From: SG8-41 sp044867805
GTDB taxonomy: Bacteria; Pseudomonadota; Gammaproteobacteria; Burkholderiales; SG8-41
Direction of reading: 5' to 3'
Length of the DNA stretch: 6,241 nucleotides
NCBI GenBank assembly: GCA_044867805.1
Contig: JBIOVQ010000072.1
Location: 1-6,241, forward strand
The notes beneath the pieces are model-generated. The model did no database searches. It saw only the letters and a program-made list of their open reading frames with translations, and was not told the DNA's origin. Shown here one piece after another: positions 1 to 4,736 of the stretch (positions are counted from its first letter, which is position 1; every line of letters starts with the position of its first letter). The translations under genes and the position numbers were made by a program.

Positions 1-140
1 CCGACATGACGCCTTTCGGCCTGGAAGCGAACCGGCACAATCTCGAGATCGCTATCGATTACGTTCACCGCCAGAAACTCATTCCGAAGCGCTTCAAGGT
101 GGACGAGCTGTTCGACGACGTCACGCGGAGCGTCGGCTGA
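1..140 (+). CDS. 3' end of a probable ABC transporter substrate-binding protein (NMT1/THI5-like), partial
   Basis: An open frame enters from the left edge (codons in phase with position 3) and stops at TGA 138-140, giving 45 visible C-terminal residues. The segment around IDYVHRQKLIPKRF followed by VDELFDD resembles the C-terminal helix of periplasmic NMT1/THI5-type solute-binding proteins, where a phrase like 'I-Y-h-Q-LIP-F-V-ELF' often precedes the end. Such proteins deliver small organic substrates to an ABC importer. The visible part has no catalytic or ligand-binding residue, so the assignment rests on resemblance of the tail only. An internal ATG at position 6 could start a 44-residue ORF, but a gene running in from outside is more likely. 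The next gene lies on the same strand after a 145-bp repeat-filled gap, so co-transcription is possible but unproven. Confidence 0.55.
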   Translation, partial: DMTPFGLEANRHNLEIAIDYVHRQKLIPKRFKVDELFDDVTRSVG

Positions 141-153
141 GAACCCATTAACT

Positions 154-269
154 GCGTCGCAGGTGAAGCGTCTCAGATGAAGCGTCTCAGGTAGTGCGTC
201 TCAGATAAAGCGCCTTATCTGCGACGCCGCATCTGCGACGTAGTATCTGCGACGCCCCATCTGCGACGC
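154..269. repeat. Symmetric array of 14-bp repeats: four forward, then four inverted
   Basis: Forward 11-mers of the form GCGTCKCAGRT begin at 154, 168, 182 and 196, exactly 14 bp apart. Inverted copies ATCTGCGACGY begin at 217, 231, 245 and 259, again exactly 14 bp apart. The whole block is symmetric about 211.5, and the centre (205-218) is itself a near-palindrome. Each forward unit pairs with its mirror unit over at least 10 of 11 positions counting G-U. Three of the four left units have GTCTC where all right units imply GTCGC. A transcript could fold into a 116-nt imperfect hairpin with 3-nt internal loops. It lies between two same-strand genes, so it could act as an attenuating, processing or mRNA-stabilising structure; that role is inference. 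Confidence 0.9.
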
Positions 270-272
270 CTC

Positions 273-279
273 AAAGGAG
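273..279 (+). promoter_or_regulatory. Ribosome binding site AAAGGAG for the Gfo/Idh/MocA-like gene
   Basis: AAAGGAG sits 6 nt before the ATG at 286, a good Shine-Dalgarno match at normal spacing. It fixes the start of the downstream gene. It begins only 4 nt after the last inverted repeat of the 154-269 array, so folding of that array could influence its accessibility. Confidence 0.8.
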
Positions 280-285
280 AATCCA

Positions 286-1392
286 ATGACATCATCCAAT
301 CCCTTGCGCGTGGGTCTCGTCGGAGCAGGCGGGCGCTGGGGCCCGTGGGCGCACGTCCCCGCGCTGCAAGGCCTGCCGGAGGCGCAGCTCTATGCCGTTT
401 GCACCGCCCACGCGGATACCGCGCAGGCGGCCGCGGACAAGTACGGCGTGAAGCACGCGTACAGCGACATCCAGGTGATGGCGAAGGACCCGCAGGTCGA
501 AGCGGCCCTCATCGCGGTGCGCGTGCCCGCGCACTACACGCTCACGAAGGACGCGCTGGAGGCGGGCAAGCACGTGTACTGCGAGTGGCCCCTGGGCGCG
601 AACACGAAGGAGGCCGAAGACCTCGCGGCGCTGGCGCGCAGGAAGAAGCTGCTCACCATGGTCGGCCTGCAGCGGCGCGCCTCGCCCGCCTACCTCTTCA
701 TGCGCGAGCTGATCAAGGACGGCTACGTCGGGGAGATGCTGTCGGTCAACATGACCCTGATGGGGAGCGGCGTGCTGACCCGCACCTCGGACCGCACCTG
801 GCAGCGCGACGCGAAGCTGGGCGCGAACCCGCTGACCATCACGTTCGGGCACGCGTTCGACGCCTTGTGCATGGTCGTCGGCGAGCTCACCGAGGTTTCG
901 GCCGTCGTCAGCACGCAGGTCAGGCAGTGGTTCGAGAGCGACACGAAGAAGTACGTGGACACCACCGCGCCCGACAACATCCTGGTCCAGGGCCGGCTCG
1001 AGAACGGCGCGGTCGTCAGCGCGAACGTGGGCGTGCAACCCTACCTCGGCACCGGCTACCGCTTCGAGATCTACGGCAAGCAGGGCACGCTGGCGATGAT
1101 CGGCGGCGGCGAAGCCGGGCAGGAGGCGGAGCGCAGGATCATGGGCGGGCACAAGGACGACAAGGCGCTGCAGAGCCTGCCGGTGCCCGACCGGCTCAAG
1201 TGGGTGCCCGAAGAAGTGCGCAAGGTCGGCCGCGCCTATGACGTCGGCCAGATGTGGGTCAATTTCGCCAGGGCGATCCGCAGCGGCAAACCGGTCGAGC
1301 CGGATTTCGATCACGCCGTGCGCCGCCACCGCACGCTCGACGCCATCGTGCGCGCCTCGGAAACGGGACAACGCCAGAAAGTCGTGCTCTAG
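286..1392 (+). CDS. Gfo/Idh/MocA-family protein, Gal80-like, with EWP replacing the EKP motif
   Basis: This 368-residue protein has the usual length and layout of the Gfo/Idh/MocA NAD(P)-dependent oxidoreductase superfamily. Its N-terminal Rossmann fold carries a dinucleotide-binding turn at residues 11-19 (LVGAGGRWG), and the C-terminal alpha/beta domain spans about residues 130-368. The family's EKP motif, whose lysine normally takes part in catalysis, reads E100-W101-P102. A G188-H189-x-x-D192 segment matches the family's second active-site region. From memory, the phrases around 'EWPLG', 'LQRRASP', 'TFGHAFD' and 'APDNILVQGRLENG' resemble yeast Gal80, a regulatory member of this superfamily that also lacks the lysine. 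It may therefore be a sensor or an unusual dehydrogenase; the substrate cannot be predicted. No signal peptide is apparent, so it is expected in the cytoplasm. The ATG is supported by AAAGGAG 6 nt upstream. The stop codon TAG (1390-1392) lends its G to a heptamer repeat array. Confidence 0.88.
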   Translation: MTSSNPLRVGLVGAGGRWGPWAHVPALQGLPEAQLYAVCTAHADTAQAAADKYGVKHAYSDIQVMAKDPQVEAALIAVRVPAHYTLTKDALEAGKHVYCEWPLGANTKEAEDLAALARRKKLLTMVGLQRRASPAYLFMRELIKDGYVGEMLSVNMTLMGSGVLTRTSDRTWQRDAKLGANPLTITFGHAFDALCMVVGELTEVSAVVSTQVRQWFESDTKKYVDTTAPDNILVQGRLENGAVVSANVGVQPYLGTGYRFEIYGKQGTLAMIGGGEAGQEAERRIMGGHKDDKALQSLPVPDRLKWVPEEVRKVGRAYDVGQMWVNFARAIRSGKPVEPDFDHAVRRHRTLDAIVRASETGQRQKVVL

Positions 1393-1465
1393 ACGCCAGC
1401 TGCCAGACGCCAGATGCCAGTTGTTTGTTGCTGACGGCTGACGGCTGACGACTGGCGGCTGACGG
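1392..1465. repeat. Heptamer arrays (GAYGCCA-type x4, then CTGRCGR x5) at the 3' end of the oxidoreductase gene
   Basis: Four consecutive 7-mers begin with the last base of the stop codon: GACGCCA (1392), GCTGCCA (1399), GACGCCA (1406) and GATGCCA (1413), followed by G1420. After a 10-nt T/G spacer (1421-1430) come five more 7-mers at 1431, 1438, 1445, 1452 and 1459: CTGACGG, CTGACGG, CTGACGA, CTGGCGG and CTGACGG. The second block resembles a diverged inverted copy of the first (TGRCGGC against TGGCGTC). The last unit also pairs locally, with GCTGACG (1458-1464) facing CGTCAGC (1471-1477) across a 6-nt loop. The sequence is non-coding. Confidence 0.85.
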
Positions 1466-1481
1466 CTTTGCGTCAGCGTTC

Positions 1482-1499
1482 TGTCGCCGCCCGGCGACA
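1482..1499. other. Perfect 7-bp stem-loop between the oxidoreductase gene and mrcB
   Basis: TGTCGCC (1482-1488) pairs perfectly with GGCGACA (1493-1499) around a 4-nt loop (GCCC). It could be the end of the upstream transcript, but the required U-tract is absent (CGGCTCTA follows), so it does not qualify as a standard intrinsic terminator. The remaining sequence to 1561 shows no other structure I can name. Confidence 0.4.
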
Positions 1500-1561
1500 C
1501 GGCTCTACCGCCGCCTGTTTGATCGACCGCCAGCGCACGGCGACAAAGTAGAATCCACCGA

Positions 1562-3877
1562 ATGTACCGCCCCGGGAAATTCTGGCGCTATTTCCACTGG
1601 CGCTATCTCCGCTACGCCTTGCTCGGGCTTGCCCTGCTCGCGGCAGGCCTGACGCTGTATCTCGACATTCGCGTGCGCAGCGAGTTCGAGGGCCGGCGCT
1701 TCGCGCTGCCGGCGCGCATCTACGCCCGCCCGCTGGAGCTGCACGCCGGGCTGCGCGTCTCGCAGGCGAGCATCGTGGACGAGCTGCGCAAGGCCGGCTA
1801 CCAGGAGGCCGCGCGCGAAGGCGAATCGGGCTGGTTCGTCCGCAGCGGCGACGCGCTCGAGATCGCCCTGCGGCCGTTCGTGTTCTGGGACGGGCCCCAG
1901 CCCGCGATGCGCGTCAGCGTGGCGTTCGAGAACGGCGCGGCGGCCTCGGTGCGCGACGCCAGCGGCCGGGACCTGCCGCTCGTGCGCCTGGAGCCGTTGC
2001 CGATCGGCGGCATCTACCCGGCGAACAACGAGGACCGCGTGCTCGTGCGGCTCGGCGAAGTGCCGAAGCACCTGGTGCAGGCGCTGCTCGCGATGGAAGA
2101 CCGCAACTTCTACTCGCATTCCGGCTTCGACCTGCGCGGCATGGCGCGGGCGGTCGTGAGCCTCGTCCGCGGCAAGGGCATCCAGGGCGGCAGCACGCTG
2201 ACGCAGCAGCTGGTCAAGAACTTCTTCCTGACGCCCGAGCGCACCGTGGAGCGCAAGGTCACCGAGCTCTTCATGGCGGTGCTGCTCGAGCTGCACTACG
2301 ACAAGAACGAGATCCTGGAGACCTACCTCAACGAGATCTACCTCGGCCAGGACCGCGACCGCGCCATCCACGGCGTGGGGCTCGCGTCGCTGTACTACTT
2401 CGGCAAGACCGTCGACCATCTCACGCTCGCGGACAGCGCGCTGCTGGTCGGCATGGTGAAGGGCCCGGCGCTGTACGATCCGTACCGCCACCCGCAGCGC
2501 GCGCTCGAGCGGCGCAACCTGGTCCTGCGGGAGACGCGGGACCGGGGCCACGCCACGATGGAGCAGTACGCGGCCGCGCGCGCCACTTCCCTCAGGCTGA
2601 GCCCGAAGGCCTCGACCGGCACCTCGCCGCACCCGGCCTTTCTCGAGCTCGTGCACCGGCAGCTGCGGCGGGACTACGACGAGTCCGACCTGCGCTCGGA
2701 GGGCCTGAGGGTATTCACCACGCTCGACCCGCGCGTGCAGGAGGCCGCGGAGCGCGCGCTCGAGCGCAGGCTGCGGCAGTACGACAAGGAAAAGCGCTTC
2801 GGCGGGCCCGGCGTCGAGGGCGCGATCGTCGTCACCGACAGCCAGACGGGCGAAGTGCAGGCGCTGGTGGGCGGGCGCGACGTGCGCTTCCGCGGCTTCA
2901 ACCGCGCGCTCGACGCGGCGCGGCCCGTCGGCTCGCTCCTGAAGCCCGCCGTCTACCTCACGGCGCTCGCCGAGCCCTCGCGCTACACCCTCGTCACGCC
3001 GATCGACGACGCGCCCTTCGTCTGGAAGAGCCGCGGCGCCCCGGACTGGGAGCCGCAGAACTACGACAAGACGTTTCACGGCATGGTGCAGCTGCGCACG
3101 GCGCTCGCGCAGTCCTACAACGCCGCCACCGCGCGGCTGGGCACCGAGATCGGCATCGAGCGCGTGCTCGCCACCATGAAGCGGCTCGGCGTCGAGCGCG
3201 AGCTGAAGCCGTACGCGGCCACGCTGCTCGGCGCGGTGGAGCTCTCCCCGCTCGAGGTGACGCAGATGTACCAGACGATCGCAAGCGGGGGATTCCGCGC
3301 GCCGCTGCACGCCATCCGCGAAGTGACCACGCAGGACGGCCGGCCGCTCAAGCGCTACCAGCTCGCGGTGGAGCAGGCGATCCCGGCCGAGCCGACGTAC
3401 CTCGTCACCGCCGCGCTGCAGGGCGTCGTGCGCGAGGGCACGGCCCAGGCGCTGCGCGCCTGGCTGCAGCCGGAGAGCGCCGTCGCGGGCAAGACGGGCA
3501 CGACGGACGAGCAGCGGGACGCCTGGTTCGCCGGGTTCACCGGCGACCGGCTCGCCGTGGTCTGGATCGGCTACGATGACAATCGCGCCGCGAATCTTTC
3601 CGGCGCGGCCGCGGCGCTGCCGCTGTGGGGCGACCTGATGGCGTCGCTCAGCCCGGAGCCGCTGGTGCAGGCCCGGCCGGACGGCATCGAGAGCGTGCTG
3701 ATCGATCCGCAGAGCGGGCTGCGCGCCGACATGCTCTGCCCCGGCGCGCTGGAGCTGCCGTTCACGCAGGGCTCGGCGCCGGTGGAAAACGCGCCGTGCG
3801 CTTCGACGCTGGGCATCGCGGTCGAGGACCTGAAGCAGGGCGCGAAGAGCTGGTTCGAGCGCTTGTTCGGGCGCTGA
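1562..3877 (+). CDS. mrcB: Penicillin-binding protein 1B, bifunctional peptidoglycan glycosyltransferase/transpeptidase
   Basis: This class A PBP polymerises lipid II into glycan strands and cross-links them at the outer face of the inner membrane. The 771 residues show a short basic cytoplasmic tail, one membrane anchor (about 17-34) and a UB2H-like domain (about 55-148), which separates PBP1b from PBP1a. The GT51 glycosyltransferase follows (about 155-325) with its motifs: catalytic E179 in AMEDRNF, GGSTLTQQLVKN (209-220), RKVTELFMA (231-239) and ILETYLNEIYLG (251-262). The transpeptidase domain (about 415-690) carries SxxK as S458-L-L-K461, SxN as S518-Y-N520 and KTGT at 644-647. All catalytic motifs are intact and in order. 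It is somewhat shorter than E. coli PBP1b (about 844 residues), mainly from a shorter cytoplasmic N-terminus. No strong Shine-Dalgarno precedes the ATG; the start is chosen because the basic tail and membrane segment follow directly. A TPR lipoprotein gene follows 13 bp downstream. Confidence 0.96.
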   Translation: MYRPGKFWRYFHWRYLRYALLGLALLAAGLTLYLDIRVRSEFEGRRFALPARIYARPLELHAGLRVSQASIVDELRKAGYQEAAREGESGWFVRSGDALEIALRPFVFWDGPQPAMRVSVAFENGAAASVRDASGRDLPLVRLEPLPIGGIYPANNEDRVLVRLGEVPKHLVQALLAMEDRNFYSHSGFDLRGMARAVVSLVRGKGIQGGSTLTQQLVKNFFLTPERTVERKVTELFMAVLLELHYDKNEILETYLNEIYLGQDRDRAIHGVGLASLYYFGKTVDHLTLADSALLVGMVKGPALYDPYRHPQRALERRNLVLRETRDRGHATMEQYAAARATSLRLSPKASTGTSPHPAFLELVHRQLRRDYDESDLRSEGLRVFTTLDPRVQEAAERALERRLRQYDKEKRFGGPGVEGAIVVTDSQTGEVQALVGGRDVRFRGFNRALDAARPVGSLLKPAVYLTALAEPSRYTLVTPIDDAPFVWKSRGAPDWEPQNYDKTFHGMVQLRTALAQSYNAATARLGTEIGIERVLATMKRLGVERELKPYAATLLGAVELSPLEVTQMYQTIASGGFRAPLHAIREVTTQDGRPLKRYQLAVEQAIPAEPTYLVTAALQGVVREGTAQALRAWLQPESAVAGKTGTTDEQRDAWFAGFTGDRLAVVWIGYDDNRAANLSGAAAALPLWGDLMASLSPEPLVQARPDGIESVLIDPQSGLRADMLCPGALELPFTQGSAPVENAPCASTLGIAVEDLKQGAKSWFERLFGR

Positions 3878-3890
3878 GCGAAAATAGATC

Positions 3891-4406
3891 ATGATGAGGA
3901 CCGTACTGGCCGTGGCGCTGCTCCTCGGCGGCTGCGCGAGCGTGGAGCATCCGGCGCCCATATCGGATTCCACGCCGGCGCCGATAACGGATCCCGTGCC
4001 GGGCCCCCTGCCGGATTCCGGCGCGGCCCCACTACCGGACTCGGTACCGGGGCCCGTTGCCGCCTTGCCCGCGCCCGTGGCCGCGAACGCGGCCATTGCG
4101 AGCCTCGTGACCAGCGCGCGCGCCGATGCGGCGGCCGGCCGGCTCACGAATGCCGCGGCATCGCTCGAGCGGGCGCTCCGCATCGAGCCGCGCAATCCCC
4201 GCCTGTGGCAGGAGCTGGCGCGGGTGCGCCTGAAGCAGGGCGACTACCAGCAGGCCGAGAGCGTGGCCGCCCGCTCCAACTCGTGGGCCGGCAGCGACAG
4301 CCGGCTGCGCGCGGAAAACTGGCGCCTCATCGCCCAGGCGCGCGAAGCGCGCGGCGACGCCGCGGGCGCCCGCGCGGCGCTCGATGCGGCCGAACGCCAA
4401 AGATGA
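3891..4406 (+). CDS. TPR lipoprotein with proline-rich linker, candidate PBP1b activator (LpoP-like)
   Basis: The 171-residue product starts with a short lipoprotein signal peptide ending in a lipobox, L12-G13-G14-C15, so C15 should be lipidated; A16-S17 fits outer-membrane sorting. Residues 21-52 form a flexible linker of four octapeptides (PAPISDST, PAPITDPV, PGPLPDSG, AAPLPDSV). Residues about 68-171 form two to three TPR helix pairs, the clearest being 102-135 (NPRLWQELARVRLKQGDYQQAESVA). The gene lies 13 bp after mrcB and is almost certainly co-transcribed. In Pseudomonas aeruginosa the TPR lipoprotein LpoP is required for PBP1b function. The architecture and position make this a likely functional equivalent, which is inference rather than sequence proof. 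Two tandem ATGs (3891, 3894) occur and no good Shine-Dalgarno is visible, so translational coupling to mrcB is plausible and the exact start could be either ATG. The TGA stop (4404-4406) overlaps the first unit of a heptamer array. Confidence 0.85.
   Translation: MMRTVLAVALLLGGCASVEHPAPISDSTPAPITDPVPGPLPDSGAAPLPDSVPGPVAALPAPVAANAAIASLVTSARADAAAGRLTNAAASLERALRIEPRNPRLWQELARVRLKQGDYQQAESVAARSNSWAGSDSRLRAENWRLIAQAREARGDAAGARAALDAAERQR
3951..4046 (+). repeat. Four in-frame 24-bp repeats encoding Pro-rich octapeptides
   Basis: Within the lipoprotein gene, four 24-bp units (3951, 3975, 3999, 4023) encode octapeptides with the pattern P-x-P-[IL]-x-D-[SP]-x. The units have diverged at the DNA level but keep the frame and period. 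The stretch probably forms an extended spacer that lets the TPR domain reach from the outer membrane towards the periplasmic synthase. Confidence 0.75.
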
Positions 4407-4433
4407 CGCCAGACGCCAGACGCCAGACGCCAG
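4405..4433. repeat. Four perfect GACGCCA heptamers overlapping the lipoprotein stop codon
   Basis: GACGCCA occurs four times without a mismatch, at 4405, 4412, 4419 and 4426, followed by G4433. The first unit's GA is the end of the TGA stop codon. The same heptamer, also in four copies, starts inside the stop codon of the oxidoreductase gene at 1392. Only a short CTGGCG (4526-4531) is present downstream as a possible pairing partner. Confidence 0.9.
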
Positions 4434-4442
4434 GAGAAGGCT

Positions 4443-4524
4443 AGCTGCAAGCTACAAGCTGCAAGCGAAAGGCAGCCTCAATTCGCGCTTGAAGATGCTT
4501 GGAGCTTGAAGCCTGTAGCTTGGG
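4443..4524. repeat. AGCTRCA heptamer array with inverted GCTTGRA counterpart
   Basis: Forward heptamers AGCTGCA (4443), AGCTACA (4450), AGCTGCA (4457) and AGCGAAA (4464) are followed, after a 16-nt spacer, by inverted-sense units: GCTTGAA (4487), then GCTTGGA (4497), GCTTGAA (4504), GCCTGTA (4511) and GCTTGGG (4518) in 7-bp phase. The two sides can pair into an imperfect long hairpin. The perfect 10-bp palindrome CTGGCGCCAG follows at 4526-4535. This block sits between the lipoprotein gene and the RHS gene and contains no credible ORF. Confidence 0.8.
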
Positions 4525-4576
4525 GCTGGCGCCAGCTGCAAGCTTGGTGCGCGTCTCTCTCTCGCAGCGCTCGAAG

Positions 4577-4612
4577 TAGTCCGAACGGACTAGTCGAGAT
4601 AGTCCGAACGGA
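4577..4612. promoter_or_regulatory. Direct repeat of a dyad motif TAGTCCGAACGGA, 23 bp apart
   Basis: TAGTCCGAACGGA occurs at 4577-4589 and again at 4600-4612, an exact 23-bp spacing. The first copy extends to a 16-bp inverted repeat, TAGTCCGAACGGACTA (4577-4592), with 7-bp arms; the second keeps only the core dyad. The placement, 125-160 bp upstream of the RHS start codon, suits binding of a dimeric transcription factor. The regulator is unknown. Confidence 0.55.
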
Positions 4613-4615
4613 TGA

Positions 4616-4651
4616 CAGGAATTTCCTGACGCGATTTGTAGGAATTACCTG
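4616..4651. promoter_or_regulatory. Second pair of dyad motifs (AGGAATTxCCTG type), 23 bp apart
   Basis: CAGGAATTTCCTG (4616-4628) is a perfect 13-bp palindrome centred on 4622. A related copy, TAGGAATTACCTG (4639-4651), lies exactly 23 bp downstream; both are followed by AC. The core AGGAATTTCCT resembles sites bound by LuxR/NarL-type helix-turn-helix regulators such as the RcsB box; that comparison is from memory. I could not identify convincing -35/-10 elements between here and the start codon. Confidence 0.55.
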
Positions 4652-4699
4652 ACAGCCCGCCATCGTTCCGCGCGGTAGTGTTCGCGCCAAGTAGGCCAA

Positions 4700-4719
4700 G
4701 CTTTGGTGCTCGCCAAAGC
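4700..4719 (+). promoter_or_regulatory. Hairpin in the 5' leader of the RHS gene
   Basis: GCTTTGG (4700-4706) pairs with CCAAAGC (4713-4719) around a 6-nt loop TGCTCG. The stem ends 5 nt before the Shine-Dalgarno, so it could modulate initiation. It matches no riboswitch class I can recognise. The stretch 4654-4699 before it shows nothing I can assign. Confidence 0.4.
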
Positions 4720-4724
4720 AAAGT

Positions 4725-4732
4725 GGAGGAGG
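4725..4732 (+). promoter_or_regulatory. Strong ribosome binding site GGAGGAGG for the RHS gene
   Basis: GGAGGAGG ends 4 nt before the ATG at 4737, with the GGAGG core at 4725-4729 at 7-nt spacing. It is the best Shine-Dalgarno in the window and decides the start of a gene whose frame is open to the right edge. Confidence 0.85.
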
Positions 4733-4736
4733 CTCA

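Noticed and set aside
154..269. CRISPR array
   Set aside because: The units are 11 bp with 3-bp spacers and the second half is inverted. CRISPR repeats are longer, all in one orientation and separated by unique spacers of about 30 bp.
1482..1499. Intrinsic terminator for the oxidoreductase gene
   Set aside because: The stem is perfect but no T-run follows, so I list it only as a stem-loop.
292..1500. 402-codon open frame on the - strand
   Set aside because: It is antisense to the Gfo/Idh/MocA-like gene, with a low-complexity Arg/Ala/Val/His composition and no recognisable motif. It is a shadow of high third-position GC.
1505..4195. 896-codon open frame on the - strand
   Set aside because: It lies antisense to mrcB and the lipoprotein gene, whose catalytic motifs and lipobox are unmistakable. 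Its translation is Arg/Ala/His/Leu-rich with no domain, as expected from the mirror frame of G/C-ending codons.
4405..4547. Insertion sequence remnant or transposon ends
   Set aside because: There is no transposase fragment, no pair of terminal inverted repeats flanking a body and no target-site duplication. The repeats are short, phased tandem units.
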